Shown one piece after another: positions 40,848-48,942 of a stretch of 58,769 nt of DNA. The stretch is taken from contig CALVDG010000015.1 of assembly GCA_944326255.1 (NCBI GenBank), forward strand, positions 1 through 58,769. The letters are read 5' to 3'. Numbering within the stretch: the first letter of the stretch is position 1; every line of letters starts with the position of its first letter. The notes beneath the pieces were generated by a model. The model saw only the letters and a list, made by a program, of their open reading frames with translations. It was not told where the DNA came from and searched no databases. A program made the translations under genes and the position numbers. The stretch comes from an uncultured Bacteroidales bacterium. GTDB lineage: Bacteria > Bacteroidota > Bacteroidia > Bacteroidales > UBA932.

Positions 40848-41632
40848 ACTTGATTGTATTGTTTCCTAGGTAAATACTTATTGAGGGCCCATATACCGGC
40901 CACCGTCACGACAGCAGAGAGAGCCACTACCGGCCAATACGCCCGGGCTCCGACCAACTGTTCCAGAGAACCCATGGCGGCATCAGGTCCCATAAACGCC
41001 ACGACAGCTATAGTCAGGGCGTTGTTGACAAAGTGCAGGACCACCGTTGTCCAGTAGCTTTCTGTACGGGCGTATATCCATCCGAACAGACAGCCCATCG
41101 CGAAAGCCGGCACAGCCTGCCACGGATTGAGGTGAGCCACCGCAAACAGCAGGGATGACCATGCCACCGCCTTCCACACCCGCATCCTTCTGAGCAGACC
41201 GGAGAGGATGACCCGGCGGAACAGCAGTTCCTCCAGCAGAGGCGCCGCCACGCACACCGTAACAGCACTGCCGATCAACTCAGCACCGTACATATTGCGG
41301 AGCATGTCATCGTACCATTGCGGAGTCTGCATCCACGATGTCGCCACTCCCAGCAGGACTACAAGCGACAGCTCCACCAGCACTGCCACGGGAAGCATCA
41401 GCCAGGCACCGGCCCTGCCGGATGTTCCCATTACGACAGACGGTGCGCCGCCGTCCCTGACCGCTCCGAGTCTGAAGATATATATCAAGGGAAAGACGTA
41501 TGCCAGTGAGTATATCAACGGCATGGGAAGCATTCCCAGAAAAGAGACGGCCAGCTGCCCTATGACCAGCAGAAGCAGAATCAGGCAGGATTCCCACAGA
41601 CTTGGGCCGGCATTCAAAAGATTTTTCATCAT
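40844..41632 (-). CDS. CPBP-family intramembrane metalloprotease
   Basis: The 262-residue protein has about seven membrane helices. The Abi/CPBP catalytic motifs are EELLFRRVILSGLLRR (EExxxR), FAVAHLNPWQAVPAFAMGCLFGWIYART (FxxxH) and a final VVLHFVNNALTIAV (HxxxN). Such proteins are Glu-type membrane proteases of CAAX-prenyl-protease ancestry; the substrate is unknown. It heads the CPBP-manA-S4 operon. Confidence 0.88.
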   Translation of the reverse strand: MMKNLLNAGPSLWESCLILLLLVIGQLAVSFLGMLPMPLIYSLAYVFPLIYIFRLGAVRDGGAPSVVMGTSGRAGAWLMLPVAVLVELSLVVLLGVATSWMQTPQWYDDMLRNMYGAELIGSAVTVCVAAPLLEELLFRRVILSGLLRRMRVWKAVAWSSLLFAVAHLNPWQAVPAFAMGCLFGWIYARTESYWTTVVLHFVNNALTIAVVAFMGPDAAMGSLEQLVGARAYWPVVALSAVVTVAGIWALNKYLPRKQYNQV

Positions 41633-41650
41633 CGCCTCTCAAAATTTTTT

Positions 41651-41658
41651 CAAATATA
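41651..41658 (-). promoter_or_regulatory. -7 box for the CPBP-manA-S4 operon
   Basis: The minus strand reads TATATTTG, 18 bases upstream of the ATG at 41632. Confidence 0.6.
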
Positions 41659-41671
41659 GCGATATTAGTCC

Positions 41672-41679
41672 TAACTTTG
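41672..41679 (+). promoter_or_regulatory. -7 box immediately before the DivIC/FtsB gene
   Basis: TAACTTTG is followed by seven bases and the ATG at 41687. Transcription would start at about the first codon, which suggests a leaderless mRNA. Confidence 0.6.
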
Positions 41680-41686
41680 TACCATC

Positions 41687-41992
41687 ATGGAAGAAACATC
41701 TGTCAGCCCCTGGAAAAAGTTCGTCAAAGTCATCACGAACAAATACATTATCGTCACCGTCATATTCGCGGTGATCGTTCTCTTTGTGGACCGCAACAAC
41801 CTCATCCGCTGGGCCGGCGATTATCTGACCGCACTCCGTCAGGAAAAGGTCATAAGACAGTACAACCGGGACATACAGATGCTTGACGACAAGCTCGACG
41901 AACTGACATCAGACAAAGACTCCCTGGAGAAATTCGCCAGGGAGCAGTACTATTTCCACAAAAAGGGGGAAGACGTGTTTATTGTCGATTGA
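41687..41992 (+). CDS. DivIC/FtsB-like septum-formation protein
   Basis: The 101-residue protein has a short cytoplasmic N-terminus, one membrane helix (about 18-36, YIIVTVIFAVIVLFVD) and a periplasmic coiled coil (about 45-85, LRQEKVIRQYNRDIQMLDDKLDELTSDKDSLEKFAREQYYF). This is the FtsB/DivIC layout, including the conserved EKFAREQYYF end. It acts with FtsL and FtsQ at the division site. It overlaps the convergent pth by 14 bases. Confidence 0.85.
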   Translation: MEETSVSPWKKFVKVITNKYIIVTVIFAVIVLFVDRNNLIRWAGDYLTALRQEKVIRQYNRDIQMLDDKLDELTSDKDSLEKFAREQYYFHKKGEDVFIVD

Positions 41993-42542
41993 ACTGGGTC
42001 ATGGTCCGCTCTATGCCGGCCAGACCGAATGACTTGACGGCCTCCACGGCCCTCTCCCGTATCTCGGGAAGCTGCTTCTCCTCCTCCTCGTCCCATTTGC
42101 CCAGGACGAAATCCACCTGCGGGCCGCGTCCCACGTGCGAGCCGATGCCCACACGCAGCCGGGGATAGTCCTGCGTTCCAAGCATCTCCGCTATATTGGC
42201 CAGGCCGTTGTGGCCGCCTGCACTTCCGCCCTTACGCATACGCATCGTCCCGAACGGCAGGTTCATATCGTCCGCTATCACCAGGAGATTCTCCACAGGT
42301 ATACCCTTCTTATCCAGCCAGTACGCCACTGCCTTGCCGCTCAGGTTCATGTACGTGGAGGGCTTCAGCAGAACAAATGTGCGTCCCTTGAGCCGGATCT
42401 CCGCCATATCCCCGTAACGGACTGTCGTAAAAAGAGTATTGGACGCCTGAGCCCAGGTGTCCAATACCGAAAATCCCATATTGTGGCGGGTACCTTCGTA
42501 TTCGTACCCTATGTTTCCCAATCCGACTATGAGAAATGTCAT
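41979..42542 (-). CDS. pth: Peptidyl-tRNA hydrolase
   Basis: The 187-residue enzyme frees tRNA from peptidyl-tRNA. Motifs: LIVGLGNIGYEYEGTRHNMGF (with catalytic His), LLKPSTYMNLSGKAV, VIADDMNLPFGTMRMRKGGSAGGHNGL and RLRVGIGSH. It follows the L25 gene by 11 bases; an L25-pth pair is a common bacterial arrangement. Confidence 0.95.
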   Translation of the reverse strand: MTFLIVGLGNIGYEYEGTRHNMGFSVLDTWAQASNTLFTTVRYGDMAEIRLKGRTFVLLKPSTYMNLSGKAVAYWLDKKGIPVENLLVIADDMNLPFGTMRMRKGGSAGGHNGLANIAEMLGTQDYPRLRVGIGSHVGRGPQVDFVLGKWDEEEEKQLPEIRERAVEAVKSFGLAGIERTMTQFNRQ

Positions 42543-42553
42543 GAGAGGGAATA

Positions 42554-43156
42554 TTACTGAGCGGGTGTAGCCTCGGCGGCAGCCTCTGTATCCTCGGCGG
42601 CAGCCATGGCGGCACGGGTGTGCTTAACTGTGCAGACACCTGTCGTCTTGGGGCTCACTATCTGAACACCCTCAAATGAAAGGTCGCCGGCTACAATCTG
42701 CTTGCCGAGCTTGAGGTTGGTGATGTCAATATCCAGCACATCGGGTATCTGATCAGGCAGACCGCTTACTCTGAGCTTACGGGCCTCGATGAGGAGCTTA
42801 CCGCCGGCCTTCACGCCTGCGCAGTTACCGAATATATTGAGAGGCACGTCAATGGACACAGGCTTGTCAGCGGAGATGGCCAGAAAATCCACGTGGATGG
42901 TGTTGTCTGTGACAGGGTGGAACTGAAGCTCGTGCATAACTGCCAGATAGCTCTTACCGTCGATGTCAAGGTCAACGATGTAGCTGTTAGGTGTGTGTGT
43001 CAGAGCCTTGAGATCCCTTGCGTCAACCGAGAAGAGAACATTCTCGATGCCGTTTCCGTAAAGTACGCAGGGCACATGACCCTCTCTTCTGATGCTCTTG
43101 ATCGATGATTTACGGCCTTTCTCTCTTGCCGTACCGTGTAATGTAATGTGTTTCAT
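42554..43156 (-). CDS. rplY: Ribosomal protein L25 (CTC form)
   Basis: The start at 43156 gives MKHITLHGTAREKGRKSSIKSIRREGHVPCVLYG; the longer frame runs through the promoter and leader. The 200-residue protein has the 5S-rRNA-binding L25 domain (1-95) and the beta-rich TL5/CTC domain (about 98-180), followed by an Ala/Glu-rich tail (AAMAAAEDTEAAAEATPAQ). It is co-transcribed with pth. Confidence 0.93.
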   Translation of the reverse strand: MKHITLHGTAREKGRKSSIKSIRREGHVPCVLYGNGIENVLFSVDARDLKALTHTPNSYIVDLDIDGKSYLAVMHELQFHPVTDNTIHVDFLAISADKPVSIDVPLNIFGNCAGVKAGGKLLIEARKLRVSGLPDQIPDVLDIDITNLKLGKQIVAGDLSFEGVQIVSPKTTGVCTVKHTRAAMAAAEDTEAAAEATPAQ

Positions 43157-43181
43157 GATGTTTATTAAAAATGTGTTACTC

Positions 43182-43199
43182 AGTCCGGGCTTTCCGGAC
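43182..43199 (-). promoter_or_regulatory. Hairpin in the L25 mRNA leader
   Basis: Arms GTCCGG and CCGGAC form a stable stem about 26 bases before the ATG, inside a leader of about 70 bases. It could be an autoregulatory or stability element; no known L25 leader family is recognised. Confidence 0.35.
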
Positions 43200-43235
43200 C
43201 CCATTGCACCAAAAAGGCTCAGCTTTTTGAGTGCG

Positions 43236-43243
43236 CAAAAGTA
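43236..43243 (-). promoter_or_regulatory. -7 box for the L25-pth operon
   Basis: The minus strand reads TACTTTTG with a TTG about 20 bases upstream as -33 element. The leader to the ATG at 43156 is about 73 bases. Confidence 0.6.
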
Positions 43244-43323
43244 GTCTTTTTTATTTAACTCAGCAATATTTGGCAAATATTTTGTATCTTAGGGGACTGA
43301 ATTAACAACTAAAAACCCTTATT

Positions 43324-43884
43324 ATGGAAAAGAAATGGAGATGCACCGTATGCGGTTATGTGCACACAGGAGACAATCCTCCTGAGAGATGCCCTCTTTG
43401 CAAGGCTCCCGCAAGCAAATTCGTAGAGATAAAGGAAGAGGCCGGCGAGATTTCGTGGGCTGACGGACATACACTTGGAGTAGCCAAAGGCTGTGACAAG
43501 GAGATCTGGGAAGGACTCCAGACTCACTTTGCCGGAGAATGTTCCGAAGTAGGCATGTACATCGCCATGAGCCGTCAGGCCGACAGGGAAGGCTATCCCG
43601 AGATCGCCGAGGCCTACCGCCGCATCGCATACGAGGAGGCCGACCACGCCGCAAGATTCGCAGAACTCCTCGGAGAAGTGGTTTGGGACACCAAGACCAA
43701 CCTCGAGAAGAGAATGCACGCAGAAGCCGATGCCTGCGCCGACAAGAAACGCATCGCCACCCGCGCCAAGGAACTCAACTACGACGCCATCCATGACACA
43801 GTTCACGAGATGTGCAAGGACGAGGCCCGTCACGGACAGGCATTCGAGGGACTCTACAGGAGATTCTTCGGAGACAAGAAGTAA
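43324..43884 (+). CDS. Reverse rubrerythrin-type peroxidase
   Basis: The 186-residue protein has a rubredoxin-like domain at the N-terminus ([20 protein letters not shown], a CxxC pair twice) followed by a ferritin-like di-iron domain with Glu/His ligands ([49 protein letters not shown]). The rubredoxin-first order is that of reverse rubrerythrins, which reduce H2O2 in anaerobes. Its stop directly abuts the stop of the convergent C11 peptidase gene. Confidence 0.88.
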   Translation: MEKKWRCTVCGYVHTGDNPPERCPLCKAPASKFVEIKEEAGEISWADGHTLGVAKGCDKEIWEGLQTHFAGECSEVGMYIAMSRQADREGYPEIAEAYRRIAYEEADHAARFAELLGEVVWDTKTNLEKRMHAEADACADKKRIATRAKELNYDAIHDTVHEMCKDEARHGQAFEGLYRRFFGDKK

Positions 43885-45159
43885 TTACTCGACCATCATT
43901 ACCGCCTTGTTCCAGGCGAGGGTCCTGTAATACTCATCGAGAATGGGATTTTCGGGATTCGGTATGTATGTACTGAGTCCCGAAAACTTTTTTATAGAGA
44001 ACTGGGAGTACCCGCCCAGCACAAACTCGTCGGTATTGTCCTTATATACCACTGCTTCATCAAGGGCATCTCTGAACACCTTATACATACGCTCCCGCCT
44101 CTCTGCGACCGCGTCGTCCACCGGCACGCTGTCTTTGCCGACCACGGAACTGTCCGTCTCCGTCAGCTGTTCGACAAAGTCCCCCAGGTCATAGAACCAG
44201 TGACGGTTCATCCTGAAATACCCCTGTACAGAATCCATATCCAGTTCCCGTATGAAGTCCCGCTCAGAAGCAAATACATCACGGCACGCATCGGCAAGAG
44301 CCCCCAGAGAGCGGGTGCTCACCAAGGCAATAGTGGCTCCGTCATCCTCATAATGCTCCCGGTACAGCCTGCAGGCATTCCTCAACCCTTCCTCTCCACG
44401 GAAAAACTCTCCGACCACTTCCCTGTACGGAAAACCGTTAGCCAGAATCTCAGCAGCTGAACCTATGAAATAGTCGCATTTGTTTCTGAGTTCGTATGCC
44501 ACTTCCACACCGCCCATAAGGCAGGCATCCATAAGTATGAACGAATAATGCCCCGGCAAGGCTCCGGCCAGATCCCTTATATCCATCTCGGCACCGTCAT
44601 CAGTACCGAAAGACTTGACCAAGTGCGCATATGGGTCCTCTATATGATACGGGACCGCAGCTGCTCCGTCCGGGGAAGAGTATACCGGATCACTGTAATA
44701 CCCTTCCGGAAGCCATCCGGTACCGTGAGACCAAAGCACCAGTCCGCTTTCCTGGGAAGGGAACAGCGTGGCCGCATCGGAAAGAACCGCACTCATCACT
44801 GAGTCCGAGCACGAATTCTGATCATCATAGACTCTGAGCGTCTCTTCCGTTACCGTTCCGAAACGGTCCCTGCTCAGGCGTATAAGTTTCGGTTCCTCTC
44901 CTGTTATATCGACATATACCAGCAACACGTTTCCTGAGCCGTCGTCAAAATAATCAGGCACCTCACCCTGCTTCATATCCTCGATATTCTTTCTGGCATA
45001 TGGCGCCAGGTTATTGTCTGCAGCCATATAGACCAACACCGTTCTGCCCACATTCATATCCCCGTTCTTCAAACCGTCTTCAAACAGCATATTGCTACAG
45101 GAGCAAACGGACAGCACAACCGGCAACAAGATTGCGATATATTTAAGGAAGTATCTCAT
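43885..45159 (-). CDS. Clostripain-like (C11) cysteine peptidase lipoprotein
   Basis: The start MRYFLKYIAILLPVVLSVCSCS (45159) gives a lipoprotein signal. The 424-residue protein has the C11 motifs VLVYMAADNNLAPYA, LVLWSHGTGW (catalytic His) and FILMDACLMGGVEVAYEL (catalytic Cys). Clostripain-like enzymes cleave after basic residues and often self-activate. The protein is probably anchored on the cell surface or in the periplasm. Confidence 0.88.
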   Translation of the reverse strand: MRYFLKYIAILLPVVLSVCSCSNMLFEDGLKNGDMNVGRTVLVYMAADNNLAPYARKNIEDMKQGEVPDYFDDGSGNVLLVYVDITGEEPKLIRLSRDRFGTVTEETLRVYDDQNSCSDSVMSAVLSDAATLFPSQESGLVLWSHGTGWLPEGYYSDPVYSSPDGAAAVPYHIEDPYAHLVKSFGTDDGAEMDIRDLAGALPGHYSFILMDACLMGGVEVAYELRNKCDYFIGSAAEILANGFPYREVVGEFFRGEEGLRNACRLYREHYEDDGATIALVSTRSLGALADACRDVFASERDFIRELDMDSVQGYFRMNRHWFYDLGDFVEQLTETDSSVVGKDSVPVDDAVAERRERMYKVFRDALDEAVVYKDNTDEFVLGGYSQFSIKKFSGLSTYIPNPENPILDEYYRTLAWNKAVMMVE

Positions 45160-45177
45160 CTTTTTATTTTTATTAGG

Positions 45178-45185
45178 CAAATATA
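45178..45185 (-). promoter_or_regulatory. -7 box for the C11 peptidase gene
   Basis: The minus strand reads TATATTTG, 18 bases upstream of the ATG at 45159. Confidence 0.6.
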
Positions 45186-45197
45186 GAATTTATTTGT

Positions 45198-45205
45198 TAT
45201 TTTTG
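45198..45205 (+). promoter_or_regulatory. -7 box for the YtxH-holin operon
   Basis: TATTTTTG lies 21 bases before the ATG at 45227, divergent from the C11 promoter. Confidence 0.6.
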
Positions 45206-45226
45206 TATCTTATTAAAATCATCTTT

Positions 45227-45430
45227 ATGAAAGCAGACAGTTTATTCACATTTCTCGGCGGCGCACTCGTAGGAGCGGCCGTGGCTATTCTGTTCGCCCC
45301 CGAATCCGGAGACGAGACCCGCAGAAAGATCAAGGACTCCTTCGACAAGGAGTACCAGAACCTCAAGGAGAAGATCAACCGCCTGAAAACGCCTGAGGCC
45401 ATGCCTGAGCAGGCATCCGAGAACGAGTAA
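45227..45430 (+). CDS. YtxH-domain envelope protein
   Basis: The start MKADSLFTFLGGALVGAAVAILFAPESGDETRRKI at 45227 follows the -7 box. The 67-residue protein has the YtxH pattern: a Gly/Ala-rich membrane helix, the LFAPxSGxxTR motif and a charged amphipathic tail (FDKEYQNLKEKINRLKTP). YtxH proteins are associated with stress in other bacteria; the exact role is unknown. It is the first gene of a three-gene cluster. Confidence 0.85.
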   Translation: MKADSLFTFLGGALVGAAVAILFAPESGDETRRKIKDSFDKEYQNLKEKINRLKTPEAMPEQASENE

Positions 45431-45441
45431 TCCCGAACGGA

Positions 45442-45813
45442 ATGGAAGAGCAGAACTCCAACCCGCTGGGAGATCTCTTCTCCTCGATCAAGCACTACGT
45501 CGATCTGAGGATTGACGAGATCAAGCTGACACTGGCTGAGAATATGGCAAAGATTCTCAGCCGGGTGATTTTTTTCCTGCTGCTGTTCATCCTCATCGGC
45601 ATCGTCCTCGGGATCACGGCGGCAGCACTCAGCTCCTGGTTCGCAGTACTGGTCGGCAACAAGACCGCAGGACTGCTGATAACGGCAGGCCTATTTATCA
45701 TCGTCATCCTGTGTCTTTTTATTTTCAAGGACAGATTCCTGATAAACAGCACACTCAGGATGTTTTTACGAATGTTTTTCGAAGACAGGAAAAATGAAAA
45801 AGGACAGGATTGA
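45442..45813 (+). CDS. Phage-holin-family (DUF1469-like) membrane protein
   Basis: The 123-residue protein has an amphipathic N-terminus (SIKHYVDLRIDEIKLTLAENMAKILS) and two membrane helices (VIFFLLLFILIGIVLGITAAAL; AGLLITAGLFIIVILCLFIF). This is the layout of the putative phage holin superfamily III members found next to YtxH proteins in Bacteroidetes. Despite the family name it is probably a chromosomal envelope protein. Confidence 0.82.
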   Translation: MEEQNSNPLGDLFSSIKHYVDLRIDEIKLTLAENMAKILSRVIFFLLLFILIGIVLGITAAALSSWFAVLVGNKTAGLLITAGLFIIVILCLFIFKDRFLINSTLRMFLRMFFEDRKNEKGQD

Positions 45814-46057
45814 CTATCGTAACATAAGGACGCTGCAGGAGCTGCAGTACCACAGGCGGCTCCTGTCTTCCCGTATTGACCACCAGGAGATAATGGTCAT
45901 GTATAAACTGCGCTGTGTATGGGAGTTCATCTCGCCTTCCAACCTCTTCAACATGGGCTGCAGGGCCATTGCCTCATACAGTCCGTCATTCAGTTTTTTA
46001 TACAGGTCTGTGGAGTTTCTGAAAGGCTTCATAAAGAGACGCAGGGTTTCGGACTGA
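45794..46057 (+). CDS. Small conserved protein of the YtxH-holin cluster
   Basis: The 87-residue protein overlaps the holin-like gene by 20 bases. It is basic (MKKDRIDYRNIRTLQELQYHRRLLSSRIDHQE) and has no clear membrane helix; the middle (VWEFISPSNLFNMGCRAIASYSPSFSFLYRSVEFLKGF) is amphipathic. The overlap and the shared operon support a real gene. No function is known to me. Confidence 0.65.
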   Translation: MKKDRIDYRNIRTLQELQYHRRLLSSRIDHQEIMVMYKLRCVWEFISPSNLFNMGCRAIASYSPSFSFLYRSVEFLKGFIKRRRVSD

Positions 46058-46070
46058 TAATATCCCGTAC

Positions 46071-47417
46071 ATGAGAATAATCGTCGCAGGAGCAGGAGAG
46101 ATAGGCAGCCATCTGGCCAAGATGCTGAGCATGGAGTATCATGAGATAACCGTGATCAGCCCTGACGAGGAGAGCCTGGAGAAAATCAGCGGAGAATCCG
46201 ACATCATAACCGTAGAGGGCATATCCTCCTCCATTGAGACCCTCCAGAAAGCAGGAATAGAGAACGCGGATCTGTTCATAGCGGTCAATCCCGACTCTGA
46301 GCAGGATATCAACATCGTGTCGTCCATTCTGGCAAAGAAGCTTGGGGCAAAGAAAGTGACAGCCCGTATCAACAGCGAGGAATACCAGAAAAACGAGAAC
46401 CGCATACTGTTCACGGACCTTGGCATCGACTCTCTGTTCTACCCCGAAAAGATTGCCGCCACCGAGATCGTGAACCTGCTGAAGCAGAACACGGCCTCCG
46501 AGTTCATGAACTACTCCCACGGCAAGCTCCAGCTGATCGTATACAAGCTTGAGGAATGTTCCCCTATGGTGGACCGGACAGTGGCCGAACTGCGTGAGAG
46601 GACCCAGAACCTGTTCCGGTCCGTCGCCATATCCAGGGACAACAGGACCATCTTACCCAAAAGCGCCACACGCTTCAAGGTCGGTGATATCGTGTACCTG
46701 GTCTCAAAGAAGGAGGGAATGGAGCAGGCCCTGTCGCTTTCGGGCAAGTCCAAGGTATCCGTACGGAATCTGATGATACTGGGCGGCGGCCGCATCGGAG
46801 AGATGGTGGCCAGGGCTATGGAAAAGCAGGTGGAGAACATAAAGTTGATAGACATTGACCCCGAGAAATGCGCACACCTGTCCGAAGTGCTGGACAAGAC
46901 CCTGGTCATTAACGGGGACGGACGCAACTCCGACCTTCTGCTGGAAGAGGGAATAAAGGACATGGAGGCGTTCATCGCCGTCACAAGCAGTTCCGAGACC
47001 AACATCCTCTCGTGTGTAGTGGCCAAGAGAATGGGCATATCCAAGGTCATCGCCGAAGTGGAAAACTTCGAGTACATAAAGCTGGCAGAGGAGATGGGCG
47101 TGGACTCAGTCATCAACAAGAAACTGATCACGGCGGGCAAGATATTCCGCTTCACCCTCTCCAACAAGGTGCGCTCCATCAAGGTCCTCAACGGTACCGA
47201 TGCCGTTGTCCTGGAATTCATAGTAAATACAAACAGCAAGATCACTACAGGAAAGCTGAAAGACCTCCATTTCCCCGATGAAGCCATAATAGGCGGTTTC
47301 GTCAGGGGCAATGAGAGCTTTATCGCCGACAGCGAGAGTACTATCCGGCCCTACGATCAGGTAGTGGTATTCGCCAATCCTGAGGCTGTGGATAAAGTTG
47401 ACAAATTCTTTTTATAA
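46071..47417 (+). CDS. trkA: Trk potassium-uptake regulatory protein
   Basis: The 448-residue peripheral membrane protein contains two RCK repeats. The first Rossmann domain starts MRIIVAGAGEIGSHLAKML and the second NLMILGGGRIGEMVARAM. Each is followed by a TrkA-C domain. NAD(H) or nucleotide binding gates K+ flow through TrkH, which is not encoded nearby. Length and layout match full TrkA. Confidence 0.93.
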   Translation: MRIIVAGAGEIGSHLAKMLSMEYHEITVISPDEESLEKISGESDIITVEGISSSIETLQKAGIENADLFIAVNPDSEQDINIVSSILAKKLGAKKVTARINSEEYQKNENRILFTDLGIDSLFYPEKIAATEIVNLLKQNTASEFMNYSHGKLQLIVYKLEECSPMVDRTVAELRERTQNLFRSVAISRDNRTILPKSATRFKVGDIVYLVSKKEGMEQALSLSGKSKVSVRNLMILGGGRIGEMVARAMEKQVENIKLIDIDPEKCAHLSEVLDKTLVINGDGRNSDLLLEEGIKDMEAFIAVTSSSETNILSCVVAKRMGISKVIAEVENFEYIKLAEEMGVDSVINKKLITAGKIFRFTLSNKVRSIKVLNGTDAVVLEFIVNTNSKITTGKLKDLHFPDEAIIGGFVRGNESFIADSESTIRPYDQVVVFANPEAVDKVDKFFL

Positions 47418-47434
47418 ATTTTAAATATTTTAAA

Positions 47435-48880
47435 ATGATACAGTTTAAATTTCCCGTATCCGGCAAGACCAGAACAGAGCACGACCTGCTCGGATACAAA
47501 GAAGTGCCCGAGGAGGCTCTCTTCGGCATCCAGACACTGAGGTGCATTGAGAACTTCAATATCAGTAATTATCACCTCTGCGACTACCCTGAGTTCATCA
47601 AGGCTTTCGGTATCGTGAAGATGGCCGCCATCAAGGCCAACCATAAACTGGGCCTCGTATCCGATGAGGTATGCGACGCAGTAGTAAAAGCCTGCCAGGA
47701 ACTCATCGACGGCAAGCATCTGGAGTTTTTCCCCATCGATATGATGCAGGGAGGCGCCGGCACCAGCATGAACATGAACGCCAATGAGGTGATCGCCAAC
47801 CGCGCCCTGGAGATCATGGGACATAAGAGAGGCGAGTATCAGTACTGCCACCCCAACGACCATGTCAATATGGCCCAGTCCACCAACGACGCCTATCCCA
47901 GCGCCATGCATCTCGGACTGTACTTCATCAACGAAAGCGTGCAGGCAAGCCTGAAAGAGCTCATCAAGGCCTTTGACGACAAGAAGAAAGCCTTTGCCAA
48001 CATCATCAAAATGGGACGTACCCAGCTGCAGGATGCAGTGCCCATGACTCTCGGACAGTCATTCGGTGCCTTCGCCGACGCCATGAAGCACGAGGCCGCA
48101 AGACTTCAGAGGGCTGCTGACGAGTTCCTCTACACCAATATGGGCGCCACCGCTATCGGAACCGGTATCACAGCCGAGCCCGGCTACGCAAAATACTGCA
48201 CCGAGTATCTCCGCGAGATTTCCGGTCTGGACATCAAGCTCTCACGCAACCTGATAGAGGCCACACACGACACATCCTGCATGGTAGCTTACTCTTCAGC
48301 CCTGAAATCCATCGCCATCAGACTGTCGAAGATATGCAACGACCTCAGACTTATGTCCTCCGGCCCCCGCACCGGTATCGAGGAGATCAAGCTGCCTCCC
48401 AAGCAGCCCGGTTCGTCCATCATGCCCGGCAAGGTCAATCCCGTCATCCCCGAGGTGGTCAACCAGATCTGCTTCAAGGTTATCGGCAATGACTTCGCAG
48501 TGACCATGGCTTCCGAGGCCGCACAGCTCGAGCTCAACGTAATGGAGCCCGTGATGGTCGAGTCTCTCGTAGAATCCGCCACATGGATGAGCCGCGCCTT
48601 CAGCACCCTCCGCATCGAATGTATCGAGGGCATCGAGGCCAACAGGAAGCACTGCGAGGAGCAGGTTAAGCACAGCATCGGCATCGTGACAGCTCTCAAG
48701 CCCTACATCGGATACTCCAACTGCACCGAGATCGCAAAGGAAGCCCTGGAGAGCGGAAAGAGCGTCTACGACCTCGTTCTGGAACGCAACCTGCTGTCCA
48801 AAAAGCAGCTTGACGTGATACTCAATCCCAAGAACATGATTCATCCGAGCATGATCGAGGAGATTCAGCCCAAAGAATAA
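47435..48880 (+). CDS. aspA: Aspartate ammonia-lyase
   Basis: The 481-residue enzyme converts aspartate to fumarate and ammonia. It has the fumarase-superfamily signature GSSIMPGKVNPVIPEVVNQ and the substrate motifs MQGGAGTSMNMNANEVIANRALE, HPNDHVNMAQSTNDAYPSA and GRTQLQDAVPMTLGQ. Fumarate can feed anaerobic respiration typical of Bacteroidales. A strong terminator follows. Confidence 0.93.
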   Translation: MIQFKFPVSGKTRTEHDLLGYKEVPEEALFGIQTLRCIENFNISNYHLCDYPEFIKAFGIVKMAAIKANHKLGLVSDEVCDAVVKACQELIDGKHLEFFPIDMMQGGAGTSMNMNANEVIANRALEIMGHKRGEYQYCHPNDHVNMAQSTNDAYPSAMHLGLYFINESVQASLKELIKAFDDKKKAFANIIKMGRTQLQDAVPMTLGQSFGAFADAMKHEAARLQRAADEFLYTNMGATAIGTGITAEPGYAKYCTEYLREISGLDIKLSRNLIEATHDTSCMVAYSSALKSIAIRLSKICNDLRLMSSGPRTGIEEIKLPPKQPGSSIMPGKVNPVIPEVVNQICFKVIGNDFAVTMASEAAQLELNVMEPVMVESLVESATWMSRAFSTLRIECIEGIEANRKHCEEQVKHSIGIVTALKPYIGYSNCTEIAKEALESGKSVYDLVLERNLLSKKQLDVILNPKNMIHPSMIEEIQPKE

Positions 48881-48907
48881 CGACTGATTCTACATATATA
48901 CAGAGAG

Positions 48908-48935
48908 AAGTCCCGCCGCGGCGGGACTTTTTTAT
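48908..48935. terminator. Bidirectional terminator between aspA and the PCMD gene
   Basis: A perfect stem AAGTCCCGCCG/CGGCGGGACTT is followed by TTTTTT on the plus strand. On the minus strand the same stem follows the PCMD gene at its 3' end. Confidence 0.85.
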
Positions 48936-48942
48936 TATACCT

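Noticed and set aside
45442..46057. Prophage suggested by the holin-like gene
   Set aside because: No capsid, tail, terminase or integrase genes are nearby. The YtxH-holin-small-protein trio is a chromosomal envelope cluster.
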